The position numbers were made by a program, and so were the translations under genes. Shown piece after piece: positions 17,098-25,496 of a stretch of 43,709 nucleotides of DNA. Source of the stretch: an uncultured Nostoc sp. (GTDB taxonomy: Bacteria; Cyanobacteriota; Cyanobacteriia; Cyanobacteriales; Nostocaceae); the NCBI RefSeq assembly GCF_937863485.1, contig NZ_CALMFY010000092.1:1-43709 (forward strand). The letters are read 5' to 3'. Within the stretch, counting starts at the first letter, position 1, and each line of letters starts with the position of its first letter. The notes below the pieces were generated by a model that ran no database searches, was not told where the DNA came from, and saw nothing but the letters and a program-made list of their open reading frames with translations.

Positions 17098-17784
17098 TTA
17101 ATCCTCTACTCTCCGACGCCGCCGACGCGGCTTTTGTTGTTGGTCTTCACTCAAGCGGCGACCGATTTCGTTAAAGAAATCCCGCCGCAAATAAGGATAA
17201 TCGCTAACCCAGAGGTCACGACTGGGAAAGTATATATCGCTGAATTCTTCAATACTGCTCAAATCTGAGCGATTTGACATCACTACCATTTCTGCAATTT
17301 GACCACGAGTAATAACTTTGTGGGCAGGACGTAATGGTGCTACAAACTCAATACTAAATCCTGTGTCATCACCCACCTCTAAGTTAATCTGTTTTTCTCG
17401 GTTTTCTACAATCACTAATTCGCCTTTGCTGTTGACTGTTTCGGTTTTACCCATCAACTGGTCTGTAATCCACCAATCTAACACTCGACCACGGAAAAAG
17501 CCGCCATACTTATAACGGCGGCATTGCAAATTCCGCATACTTGCTTGAAACACTGGATACCACAACCAAAAAAAAGCGCTAAGTATCCCCAGCACAAATA
17601 CTATTGAAGCAAACGCAAGCCTGAAAACGACTGTTACAAGCAAAATAACAACTACTGCAACTACAGAAATTAACAGCCGTTGCAAAAAATTTGAGAACTT
17701 CCCCCAGTAGTACTTGTACTGCAAACCAGTGGCAATTAGAGGGACAACTTGTTCAAATTTCTGGCGAGTCAGTGGTACTAACAT
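17098..17784 (-). CDS. Conserved cyanobacterial membrane protein
   Basis: A 228-residue protein from the ATG at 17784 (MLVPLTRQKFEQVVPLIATG); an ATG eight codons upstream is in frame but is poorly placed. Two adjacent membrane helices lie at about 38-75 (LLISVVAVVVILLVTVVF and SIVFVLGILSAFFWLWYPVF). A soluble domain follows (NLQCRRYKYGGFFRGRVLDW, EKQINLEVGDDTGFSIEFVA, YFPSRDLWVSDYPYLRRDFF) and a very basic end KPRRRRRRVED. Proteins like this are conserved in cyanobacteria and sometimes labelled phosphate ABC transporter permease, but I see no permease features. It starts 40 bp from the end of dapB in the same direction, so the two may be co-transcribed. Confidence 0.8.
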   Translation of the reverse strand: MLVPLTRQKFEQVVPLIATGLQYKYYWGKFSNFLQRLLISVVAVVVILLVTVVFRLAFASIVFVLGILSAFFWLWYPVFQASMRNLQCRRYKYGGFFRGRVLDWWITDQLMGKTETVNSKGELVIVENREKQINLEVGDDTGFSIEFVAPLRPAHKVITRGQIAEMVVMSNRSDLSSIEEFSDIYFPSRDLWVSDYPYLRRDFFNEIGRRLSEDQQQKPRRRRRRVED

Positions 17785-17823
17785 GAGTGCTGAGTGATGA
17801 ATGCCCAATAGTGAGTTTAAAGT

Positions 17824-18660
17824 TTAAAGTATCTTTTCTAATCCATATACTAACGACTTTAGCGCTAAGACTTTGCGAATCGCTAGTAGCACTCCTGGCA
17901 TATAGCAAGCGCGATCGCTCGTATCATGTCGTAAAGTATAAATCTGTCCTGCTGCGCCAAAAATAACTTCCTGATGGGCAATCAATCCTGGCAAGCGGAC
18001 GCTATGAATTCTAATCCCTTCATCTGCTATACTGCCCCTAGCTCCTGGTAATTTCTCCGTTTCTTCTACAAGAGCAGAGTTAAAAGTTTTACCCAATTCT
18101 CCTAATAACTGCGCTGTTTGAATGGCAGTACCACTTGGAGCATCAGCTTTTTGGTTGTGATGCAGTTCGATAATTTCCACATGGTCAAAATATTTTGAGG
18201 CTGCAACTGCGGCTTGTTGCAACAGCACCATGCCAATGGAGAAATTAGGAATAATTAGACAACCAGTGCTAGCTTTGTCAGCAAAGTCTGCCAAGTCTTG
18301 GATTTGTTCTGAACTTAACCCAGTGGTGCCGACTACAGGACGAATACCGTAAGCGATCGCACTACGAATATTGTCATAAACTGAATCGGGATGGGTAAAG
18401 TCTACAATCACCCCTGGAGGAGAGTGTCTGTCACCAGCCACATACCCCAACATCGGTTCTAATTGATTGCTAATTGGCACTTCCAGGGGTTCGCTTAAAC
18501 CCGCCAACTCTCCAGCGTCTTTATCTTGATGTTCCAAACTGTGGTCAATTGCACCCACTAGGTTTAAGTCAGGCGCTTGCGCCACCGCCTTAATTACCTC
18601 ACGTCCCATTTTACCAGCAGCACCGTTGACAATAACCGGGATAGGAGCTTGATTCGTCAT
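17824..18660 (-). CDS. dapB: 4-hydroxy-tetrahydrodipicolinate reductase
   Basis: A 278-residue enzyme with the NAD(P)-binding start [20 protein letters not shown] (residues 8-27), the [11 protein letters not shown] and [12 protein letters not shown] segments and the catalytic block [18 protein letters not shown] near 160-177, which contains the His-His pair and the Lys of the active site. It reduces the DapA product in lysine and diaminopimelate synthesis, in the cytoplasm. Length and motif order are normal. The small membrane-protein gene follows in the same direction. I saw no lysine riboswitch in the 440 bp upstream. Confidence 0.96.
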   Translation of the reverse strand: MTNQAPIPVIVNGAAGKMGREVIKAVAQAPDLNLVGAIDHSLEHQDKDAGELAGLSEPLEVPISNQLEPMLGYVAGDRHSPPGVIVDFTHPDSVYDNIRSAIAYGIRPVVGTTGLSSEQIQDLADFADKASTGCLIIPNFSIGMVLLQQAAVAASKYFDHVEIIELHHNQKADAPSGTAIQTAQLLGELGKTFNSALVEETEKLPGARGSIADEGIRIHSVRLPGLIAHQEVIFGAAGQIYTLRHDTSDRACYMPGVLLAIRKVLALKSLVYGLEKIL

Positions 18661-18948
18661 AGGTCGAGAAATACTTTTTGAGCCAACAAAGGAATTGTAA
18701 AGACTTTAGTGATCTAGTAGCTAGCTTTTCAAATCTCTGGCTTAATTCCGACTACTTTGATTTATGCAGCTAATCGCTCAGTTTTTTGACTCCCGAAAGC
18801 GGATGGGTTCTCATTTTCATCCCACCATCTTAGCCAGTAAGCCGTTTTATTTTCCCTACTTTACTTACCACACCTCCAAAAATAATCCTATACTGTCCCT
18901 AATAAGTAGCTCTTATAGAAGTTATTAGTCTTTTTTTGTCAAGTCCAA

Positions 18949-18977
18949 TTGACTATTTGTGAGCTTATTGTTAAATT
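18949..18977 (+). promoter_or_regulatory. Sigma70-type promoter candidate
   Basis: TTGACT at 18949-18954 and TAAATT at 18972-18977 are spaced by exactly 17 bases. The promoter would drive the short transcript described next. Confidence 0.45.
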
Positions 18978-18983
18978 TATTTA

Positions 18984-19112
18984 CATAACTTAGCAAAGCC
19001 CAAACATAATTACCTAACTGGTGTTAGCTAAGAAAATAAGATTTCTGTATCGCTATATCTCATCGACATTTAGACTTCTCCCATCTACCTCGGCTATCAA
19101 GTCGGGGTTTTT
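18984..19112 (+). ncRNA. Candidate small RNA of about 129 nt
   Basis: Between a good promoter and a terminator-like stem lies a stretch without an ORF. It starts with an internal pairing CTTAGC (18989-18994) / GCTAAG (19027-19032) and ends with CCTCGGC, a six-base loop, GTCGGGG and five T (19088-19112). The stem has seven pairs including two G-U wobbles. I do not recognise an Rfam family. Transcription is inferred only. Confidence 0.4.
19088..19112 (+). terminator. Rho-independent-type terminator
   Basis: CCTCGGC TATCAA GTCGGGG followed by TTTTT. It lies on the + strand with no + strand gene upstream within the dapB-distal region, which is why a small RNA is suspected. Confidence 0.55.
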
Positions 19113-19153
19113 ATATTCTCGATTGACTTTTCTTTAGTAGTTACTACTGATTT

Positions 19154-19322
19154 AGTCATCTTTAAGATGACTTTCGCTATTAGCCATAGGTTTCTAACCT
19201 ATGGCGGGTGATGGTTCAGGCGCAAGATTGAACATTATGATAATTACGGAATATTGGCTTGACTACAAGTCCGCCTCAGAATGAATTCTGAGGCTCATAG
19301 CTCAAGTCAGCTTAAGCTGACT
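19154..19322. repeat. Series of four hairpins beside the Y1 transposase
   Basis: There are four separate palindromes: AGTCATCTT T AAGATGACT (19154-19172), CCATAGGTT TCT AACCTATGG (19184-19204), GCCTCAGAA TGAA TTCTGAGGC (19272-19293) and the perfect 18-bp palindrome AGTCAGCTTAAGCTGACT (19305-19322). The third recurs in inverted form as GCCTTGGAA TTCA TTCCGAGGC at 20151-20172, on the other side of the transposase gene. These are likely the structured ends of the element. Confidence 0.7.
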
Positions 19323-19368
19323 AAATACAGTTTTGTGTAAAAGCGTAGCATTTTTAATGCAGGGGAAC

Positions 19369-19551
19369 GCATTAACATTCCAAGGGAATGCATTGGCATT
19401 GCATTGAGATGCATTAACAAAGCAAGCCGACGCATTAACAATGCAAGCCACGCATTAACAAGGCAAGCCGACGCATTAACAATGCAAGCCACGCATTAAC
19501 AATGCAAGCCGACGCATTAACAAAACAAGCCGACGCATTAACAATGCAAGG
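19369..19551. repeat. Minisatellite, about nine 20/21-bp units
   Basis: The unit GCATTAACAATGCAAGCC plus GAC or AC repeats from 19411 to 19551 seven times (lengths 21, 20, 21, 20, 21, 21 and a partial), preceded by two diverged units from 19369. Each unit contains a small hairpin GCATT AAC AATGC. The 20-bp units break any reading frame, so the array is not coding. It lies just downstream of the transposase gene. Confidence 0.85.
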
Positions 19552-19626
19552 TATTGCCAAATTTAATTCGCTACGAATTAGTGAAATGTTGTACTAAGGT
19601 TCAATTAACTTAGAGATTAATGGAAT

Positions 19627-20070
19627 TCATTGCTTTAGCTGCGTGAGTTTTGGCCCATCATCTTCATGATTATGCCGTTCCAAAGACAAAATTATAGTCC
19701 CATTGAAATGATGCGCTTTCTGATTCTGCACATACATAACAGCTTGCTCAAGTTGTTTGCTTCCCATTGAAAAAATGCCATATCCGCGTTGCCAGCCAAA
19801 CAAATCCTGTGAGGGCGAGAGATGATTAAGATGATGAGCGCTACTGCCTTTGATATTTTGGACAAAATCAGAGATAGAAAGTCTCGGTGGAATAGAAGCC
19901 ACTAAATGGATATGGTTTTCTATTCCGCCCACAGCATGGATAATGCTACCAAGTGTATTCGCTTTGCCAATGATGTAACTATAAAGTTGGGTTTCGCGTT
20001 CAGGGGTAATTAGTGGCTGTCGCTCTTTTGTCGCCCAAATAAGATGATAATAAAGTCGCCACAGAGCCAT
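19627..20070 (-). CDS. tnpA: IS200/IS605-type Y1 (HUH) transposase, RAYT-like
   Basis: About 147 residues from the start MALWRLYYHLIWATKERQPL, which is the usual N-terminus; an ATG nine codons upstream adds a non-family leader. The HUH metal motif is H53-I-H55 within GGIENHIHLV, and the nucleophile is Y113 in VMYVQNQKAHH. The middle segment SISDFVQNIKGSSAHH is also typical. These enzymes cut and join single-stranded DNA at hairpin-marked ends. The frame is intact and all catalytic residues are present, so it may be active. Hairpins that match each other flank the gene at 19272-19293 and 20151-20172, and no tnpB is present. The gene could belong to an IS200-like element or to a REP-associated transposase. 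Confidence 0.88.
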   Translation of the reverse strand: MALWRLYYHLIWATKERQPLITPERETQLYSYIIGKANTLGSIIHAVGGIENHIHLVASIPPRLSISDFVQNIKGSSAHHLNHLSPSQDLFGWQRGYGIFSMGSKQLEQAVMYVQNQKAHHFNGTIILSLERHNHEDDGPKLTQLKQ

Positions 20071-20383
20071 GTACGTGCTGTTTTTGATGAAATTCATTGC
20101 GTCTAGTATTCCCGCAATGGTTAAAAATCTTCCAGTTAGCTTGAGCTATTAGCCTTGGAATTCATTCCGAGGCGGGTAAGCAATGTCTACGACGAGCTAC
20201 GCTGACGCATTTCCCACCGCTTCATTAGTAAGGCGAGACACCAGGGAGTATTTGCCGACATTTGGGCATTGATCGATCCCTTCACATCTAATGGGTCATC
20301 CGAAGCGTCCCGGTTGGTGGGAGAATAAAAACGAGAAATGATGCTTGCTTGGTGTTGTCTCCAGCCCAAAGGAATCTGTAGAA

Positions 20384-20929
20384 ATGTGGAAACGAATTGT
20401 ATTAATTTTGCTATTGATGTTGAGCTTCAGCCTGAGTAATTCTGGTGTAGCAGCTGCGGCTGGACTCAAAAGCTTTGTAGACACTAGTAATGGCTATCAG
20501 TTTTTATATCCTAACGGCTGGCTGCAAGTTAAAGTTGCCAACGGGCCAGATGTGGTTTTCCACGATTTGATTGAGGTGTCTGAAAATGTTTCGGTTGTGA
20601 TTAGTCCAGTTCCAGAAGGTAAAACTTTGTCAGAATTGGGAACCCCAACAGAAGTAGGATATAAGTTAGGAAAAGCAGCTCTAGCGCCTCCTGACTCTGG
20701 TCGTTCAGCTGAATTAGTTAATGCCGCACAGCGAGAAGTAGACGGTAAAACATACTACCTTTTAGAGTATGAGGTTAAACTCCCCAATCAACAGGAACGA
20801 CACAACATCGCCAGCGTCGCTGTTAGCCGTGATAAGCTTTTTACCTTTAATGCCTCAATTCCTGAAAAACGCTGGCAGAGAGTTAAAGGAATGATTGATG
20901 AGGTTGTCAATTCTTTTTCTGTCTATTAA
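20384..20929 (+). CDS. PsbP-like protein CyanoP
   Basis: A 181-residue protein from the ATG at 20384; the open frame begins 13 codons earlier, but a signal peptide starts here (MWKRIVLILLLMLSFSLSNS then GVAAAA). The mature part GLKSFVDTSNGYQFLYPNGW, DVVFHDLIEVSENVSVVISP and LYTF-like AVSRDKLFTFNASIPEKRW is the PsbP fold of cyanobacteria, which assists photosystem II assembly on the lumenal side. The Synechocystis CyanoP is reported as a lipoprotein; here no cysteine occurs in or near the signal peptide, so this copy should be soluble or tethered otherwise. It is single, 98 bp before maf. Confidence 0.9.
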   Translation: MWKRIVLILLLMLSFSLSNSGVAAAAGLKSFVDTSNGYQFLYPNGWLQVKVANGPDVVFHDLIEVSENVSVVISPVPEGKTLSELGTPTEVGYKLGKAALAPPDSGRSAELVNAAQREVDGKTYYLLEYEVKLPNQQERHNIASVAVSRDKLFTFNASIPEKRWQRVKGMIDEVVNSFSVY

Positions 20930-21027
20930 TTGTGGAGTGGGGAATAGGGAATAGGGGATAGAGAAGAAACTTAATCACCAATCCCCAATGCCAATGCCCC
21001 ATCCCAAATTACCAAGTTTGTCAGATC

Positions 21028-21621
21028 ATGAAAATTCCACCTTTTGTACTTGCCTCAGCTTCCCCAGCCCGACGCCGCTTGCTGCAAACTGTTGGTATTG
21101 AACCGATAGTTCGACCAAGTGACTTTGATGAGTCGCAAATCCAATTAAGTGAACCAGCAGAATTGGTCAAAACTCTTGCCCAATATAAGGCGGAAACTGT
21201 AGCCCCGCAGTTTGAATCGGCTTTGATTATGGGTTGTGATTCAGTTTTGTCTATCAATGGTGAAATTCACGGTAAACCAGCAGACTTTTCTGAAGCGATC
21301 GCCCGTTGGCAGATAATGCAAGGTAACTTTGGCGACTTGTACACAGGTCACGCTTTAATTGACCTCGACCAAAACCGCTCTTTAGTCAAGTCTCAAGTTA
21401 CAAAAGTTTACTTTGCTCAAATGAGCGATCGCGCAATTAAAGCCTATGTTGCCACAGGTGAACCCCTCAAGTGTGCTGGAGCCTTTGCCATTGAGGGTTT
21501 TGGTAGTTTCTTTGTAGAAAAAATCGCAGGCTGTCACAGCAATGTAATTGGACTCAGTTTACCCTTGCTGCGGCATATGCTAGGGGAATTGGGATACGAT
21601 GTTACTGATTTGTGGCAATAG
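21028..21621 (+). CDS. maf: Maf-type nucleotide pyrophosphatase
   Basis: A 197-residue protein with the Maf signature [16 protein letters not shown] (residues 7-22), the SDFDES block, [20 protein letters not shown] and the C-terminal GGFA-like block [20 protein letters not shown] with [10 protein letters not shown]. These enzymes hydrolyse non-canonical or modified nucleoside triphosphates (dTTP/UTP or m7GTP type) and can affect septum formation. The sequence does not fix the substrate. Length is normal. It lies 98 bp after the CyanoP gene and 214 bp before pcyA, all in one direction, though the spacing argues against one operon. Confidence 0.92.
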   Translation: MKIPPFVLASASPARRRLLQTVGIEPIVRPSDFDESQIQLSEPAELVKTLAQYKAETVAPQFESALIMGCDSVLSINGEIHGKPADFSEAIARWQIMQGNFGDLYTGHALIDLDQNRSLVKSQVTKVYFAQMSDRAIKAYVATGEPLKCAGAFAIEGFGSFFVEKIAGCHSNVIGLSLPLLRHMLGELGYDVTDLWQ

Positions 21622-21835
21622 TCCTTTGGCTTTTGTCATTTGCCCAATGACGCCACTTGCTTCTCCTGTCAAAGACGCTCTTGCTAGCAAGATCCCCGTA
21701 GGGGTAGAACCGGGGGAACCCCGGTAACGCAGTGGCTCCCCAATGCCCATCAAGTGTTTGCTTATATTGCAGTCCACGACAGGTGTGGCACAACAGGTTG
21801 TAGACTGGCTACTAGATCGCATTCCCAACTAGAAT
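21622..21835. other. Repeat-containing spacer between maf and pcyA
   Basis: It contains the hairpin ACCGGGG GAA CCCCGGT (21709-21725) and a small CCCC GTA GGGG stem just before it, of a type scattered in Nostoc genomes. No gene seen. Confidence 0.5.
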
Positions 21836-22573
21836 ATGTCATTTACTTCTATGCCCTCGCTGCGTGAGCAACAACATCCCCTAATTCGTCAGCTAGCTGA
21901 TTGTATTGAGGCAGTTTGGCATCAGCACTTGGATCTATCGCCCTATCATTTGCCTGATGAGTTGGGGTATGTGGAAGGTAGACTAGAAGGCGAAAAACTG
22001 ACAATTGAAAATCGCTGCTATCAAACGCCCCAGTTTCGGAAAATGCACTTGGAACTGGCGAAAATCGGAAATATGCTGGATATTTTGCACTGCGTCATGT
22101 TTCCCCGTCCAGAATACAACCTGCCGATGTTTGGTTGCGATTTAGTTGGGGGTAGAGGTCAAATTAGTGCAGCGATCGCAGACCTTTCTCCGATTCAATT
22201 AGAGCGCACCTTACCAGAATCTTATACTTCTGCACTGACACAGCTAACAGTGCTTAACTTTTCTCAACCTCGTGAATTACCTGAATGGGGAAATATTTTT
22301 TCGGATTATTGCATCTTTGTCCGCCCCAGTTCCCCAGAAGAAGAAACAATGTTTCTCGCACGTGTGCGAGAATTTTTAGACATTCATTGCACCCAAGCGA
22401 TCGCCTCACATCCTGTTTCAGTTGAACAAGTCACACAAAATATCGCCGGACAACACAACTACTGCACCAAACAGCAGCAAAACGATAAAACCCGCCGCGT
22501 ACTAGAAAAAGCCTTTGGCCCAGCTTGGGCAGAACATTACATGACCACAGTTTTATTCGACCTGCCAAATTAA
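21836..22573 (+). CDS. pcyA: Phycocyanobilin:ferredoxin oxidoreductase
   Basis: A 245-residue enzyme of the ferredoxin-dependent bilin reductase family. It reduces biliverdin IXalpha by four electrons to phycocyanobilin, the chromophore of phycocyanin and of phytochromes. The residues known from Synechocystis PcyA as Glu76, His88 and Asp105 are visible at E73 (HLELAKIG), H85 ([15 protein letters not shown]) and D102 ([13 protein letters not shown]), with a constant offset of three. The C-terminal block [18 protein letters not shown] is also complete. Full length, cytoplasmic. It stands alone, with 0.9 kb of repeat-rich non-coding DNA downstream. Confidence 0.97.
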   Translation: MSFTSMPSLREQQHPLIRQLADCIEAVWHQHLDLSPYHLPDELGYVEGRLEGEKLTIENRCYQTPQFRKMHLELAKIGNMLDILHCVMFPRPEYNLPMFGCDLVGGRGQISAAIADLSPIQLERTLPESYTSALTQLTVLNFSQPRELPEWGNIFSDYCIFVRPSSPEEETMFLARVREFLDIHCTQAIASHPVSVEQVTQNIAGQHNYCTKQQQNDKTRRVLEKAFGPAWAEHYMTTVLFDLPN

Positions 22574-23479
22574 TCATCTCCCTGATCTCCTTCCAAACTC
22601 ACAGTTACCCATCTGTAAGCTCTGTTACGTTTTCGCGTAACGGATAAATGTAGAATTCATTCAACGAGAGTTTAATGGAGTCCCAAAACAGCAGCAGGGA
22701 AAATAGTCAGGTCTTTGAAGCAAATATTACAAAATGGTTTGTTGTCTTGGTAGATACAAGCAACTATAGACAGCTAACTCATTGACCAGAAAGTTAAGGA
22801 AACTCTGATGTTAAGAATGCTCAAGTTGACCCTGAGCGAAGTCGAAGGGTCAACAGATATTTTTTAGTCAGTTAATCGTTGATTCACTTAAGGAAGACTA
22901 ACTTTTGTAGCAAGATTGTATCCCGCAAAGGCAACAGTCTATTTTTGATGTTTCTTTTCAATTTTGTGACTAACTGTAGCCGTAGTGAATGTAGCAGTAC
23001 AGTACCGCATCATACCAATTTGGGATTTTGTGTAGAAACGCGATATATCACGTCTCTACATCTAGATTCATACTGCTTGTGAATTCTGCTAACTCCCATT
23101 GCACTCATGTCTCAATAATACTCAGAGTTATTAAATAGCCAGCTACTATAGCGCTTTTAGGTTTCAATACAGACCTAACCTCAGCCCCAACCCTTGTAGC
23201 GTTGGGAGTAAGTTTCAAAGCCTCTCTCCTAAAAAGAGAGAGGAATGGTAGTGAGGTCACTGTATTGCATACAAACGAGCGATGCCTACGGCGGGCTACG
23301 CCTACGCTATAGAAAACACCATTTTGCAAAACCATAGTGTTGAGCGTTCATCACACAATGGATTTTAAGCCATACCCAGCTTTAAACCACTGTTGTTTGT
23401 CCTAAACGGCTGGCTGTTAATTAAAAACCCTTTTATTTTTACTTCCATCAGCACAATTCAGGTAAACGGGCAACATACT
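22574..23479. other. Repeat-rich intergenic region before the dev genes
   Basis: About 0.9 kb with no gene I can support. It holds GTTACG TTTTCG CGTAAC (near 22625), GTTGACCCT with AGGGTCAAC (22825-22854), a degenerate GACGCG-type palindrome (near 23033-23062), CCTCTCTC CTAAAAA GAGAGAGG (near 23220-23245) and a GCGATGCCTACGGC element (near 23280). These are dispersed cyanobacterial repeats. I found no NtcA-type GTA-N8-TAC box near the devB start. Confidence 0.5.
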
Positions 23480-24919
23480 ATGTCAAGGGTGACTGAAAAG
23501 CCAAAGCCAAGTGAGCAGCCACTTAATCATGAACAACCTAAGATTTGGTGGGGTATCGCTGTAGCTGTGCCAGTAGTAATAGCTGCTGGGATACTAGGTA
23601 CAGCTAAAATCGAGCAGCTGAAAAAACTAACTACATCTGCACCCGTAATGCCATCTACCAATAGCATTAGTGCTTTAGGGCGTTTGGAACCGCGAGGCGA
23701 AGTTGTTAAATTGTCCGCCCCATCCTCAGGATTAGCGCCATCGTCACGAATTCAGCAACTTCTGGTGAGAGAGGGTGAACAGGTAAAGCGAGGCCAAATT
23801 GTGGCAATTTTGGATAACCGCGATACTCAAATAGCCGGACTAGAAGAGGCAAAAGCCAAGGTGCAAGAATCCCGTGCGAATTTAGCGCAAATCAGAGCCG
23901 GATCTCCAAGAGATATTCAAGCCCAAAGAGCAGTTATTGCTCGCCTACAAGCGCAGTTTGTTGGGGAAAGGGATGCTCAACAAGCGACGATCGCGCGGAT
24001 TGCAGCTCAGTTAAGTGGAGGTAAACTCGTCCAACAAGCAACCGTGAATCGCCTAGAAGCTGAACTTAGTGGGCAAAGAGATGTCCTAAGAGCCACAGTT
24101 GGACGTGTCCGAGCCGAACAGCGCAATGCCCAAGTCGATGCCGGACGCTATGATTTTTTATACAAAGAAGGTGCAATTTCTCAGCAAGAGCGGGACAGGA
24201 GACGCTTGAGTGCAGTAACTTCTAATCAGCAAGTTGCTGAAAGCCAAGCTACGCTAAAGCAGACATTGGCAACCCTACGACAGCAAGTTGCTGAGGCTAG
24301 AGCTAACCAAATACAAAACTTAGCAACTTTGCAACAGCAGCTGATCGAAGCCAAAGTTAACCGTGACAAAACTTTAGCAACTTTGCAAAGACAAATCGAT
24401 GAAGAAAAGGCCAAACTGAGCAAAATTTTAGATGTTAGTCCTACCGATGTGCAAGTAGCGCAAGCCCAAGTTAGTAATGCGATCGCAAATGTTAGAAAAG
24501 CCGAATCAGAATTGAGGTTGAGCTACGTTCAAGCACCAATAGCTGGAGAGATTTTAAAAGTTTACACCAAGTCAGGCGAAGCCATCGGTGCAAATGGTAT
24601 TGCTGAAATTGGACAAACCAGCCAAATGTTTGTGATTGCTGAAGTCGCCGAAGACAGTATTGGAAAAGTGCGTATTGGTCAAAACGCCACTATCAGCAGC
24701 GATAATGGAGCATTTAGCGACGAATTAAAGGGAACTGTTACTGAAATTGGTAGAAAAATTGGTAAAAAAGATGTGCTGAATACAGATCCAGCAGCAGATG
24801 TGGATGCCAGAGTAGTAGAAGTGAAAATTGCTCTACCTCCAGAAGATAGCCAGAAAGTTTCTGGTTTAACTTACGCTAAAGTTCTTGTCGAAATTAATAG
24901 CGAATCAAGTTATAGGTGA
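23480..24919 (+). CDS. devB: DevB-like membrane fusion protein of an ABC exporter
   Basis: 479 residues from the ATG at 23480; the open frame extends 29 codons further up without family features. One membrane helix (IWWGIAVAVPVVIAAGILG, about 22-40) is followed by a lipoyl half-motif (LGRLEPRGEVVKLSAP, VREGEQVKRGQIVAILDNRD), a long coiled-coil hairpin (about 120-330) with repeated LATLxQQ heptads, the second lipoyl half (LSYVQAPIAGEILKVYTKSG) and a beta-barrel domain. DevB-type adaptors link an ABC transporter (DevC/DevA) to a TolC-like outer-membrane channel; in Anabaena the system exports heterocyst glycolipids, and paralogues serve other substrates. The genes devC and devA follow after an unusual 577-bp spacer. 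Confidence 0.88.
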   Translation: MSRVTEKPKPSEQPLNHEQPKIWWGIAVAVPVVIAAGILGTAKIEQLKKLTTSAPVMPSTNSISALGRLEPRGEVVKLSAPSSGLAPSSRIQQLLVREGEQVKRGQIVAILDNRDTQIAGLEEAKAKVQESRANLAQIRAGSPRDIQAQRAVIARLQAQFVGERDAQQATIARIAAQLSGGKLVQQATVNRLEAELSGQRDVLRATVGRVRAEQRNAQVDAGRYDFLYKEGAISQQERDRRRLSAVTSNQQVAESQATLKQTLATLRQQVAEARANQIQNLATLQQQLIEAKVNRDKTLATLQRQIDEEKAKLSKILDVSPTDVQVAQAQVSNAIANVRKAESELRLSYVQAPIAGEILKVYTKSGEAIGANGIAEIGQTSQMFVIAEVAEDSIGKVRIGQNATISSDNGAFSDELKGTVTEIGRKIGKKDVLNTDPAADVDARVVEVKIALPPEDSQKVSGLTYAKVLVEINSESSYR

Positions 24920-25496
24920 ACAGTAATACAAATTTATGATTTGATATTTTGGATTAGGAATATTTTTCATTAGGCTGTTTCATCAATAAATAATGTCTGA
25001 TAAATTACAACAGGTTGCAATTAAGTGAGGTACAAAACCTAGTACCGCAAGGCGGAAGTCACTCATTCAAAAGTCAAAAGTCAAAAGAATTATATTCCGG
25101 GCTTTTGCACCATTTGAAATGGTATGTTTATTTACGCCGTGCTGTACTAGATTTAAAAGCCAATACAGTTCAGTTAAGCATTTTTTCCTTCTCTCTGTGC
25201 CTCTGCGGTAGCCTGCGGCAAGCCCTCCGGGTGACGCTCGTTGTGAGGCTCGTTCCTCGCTAACGCTGCGCTATCGCCCTTGGCGTCTCCCAATGTGAGA
25301 AAACGGCGCTGCTTCACCACTTTGCATCTACGTTCAAAAAATAAAGAATTTTAGCCTTAACCCAAGCGTATTGAGATATAAAGACTGTTTTACTCCTGAC
25401 TCTGCCAATTTTAGATTTTAGATTTCTCCCTCAATCAAAAATTGAATTATTTCTAAATTCTACTGTAACTGATAACTGTGCTTGGATACCTATAAC
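24920..25496. other. Repeat-filled spacer inside the devBCA cluster
   Basis: 577 bp separate devB from devC. The stretch has a heptanucleotide run (AAAAGTC repeats near 25070-25086) and a compact repeat complex near 25190-25315 (CTCTGTGCCTCTGCGG, CCTGCGGCAAGCCCTCCGGG and GCTCGTTCCTCGC) known in style from Nostoc intergenic DNA. No gene supported. Confidence 0.55.

Larger units (their letters stand above)
19261..20177. mobile_element. Putative IS200-like/RAYT element with hairpin ends
   Basis: The segment 19271-19312 and the inverted segment 20136-20173 share about 34 of 42 positions (CCGCCTC.GAATGAATTC core and ATAGCTCAAG). They bracket the Y1 transposase and the minisatellite. The exact element ends and target site are not determined. 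Confidence 0.5.

Noticed and set aside
18661..18948. Lysine riboswitch upstream of dapB
   Set aside because: No lysine-riboswitch core could be recognised in the upstream bases.
19307..19492. Minus-strand 61-codon frame with leucine/histidine-rich heptads
   Set aside because: It is a translation of the minisatellite; 20-bp units break the frame and nothing resembles a protein family.
19369..19551. Possible CRISPR array
   Set aside because: The units are 20/21 bp in direct contact with no unique spacers, so it is a minisatellite.
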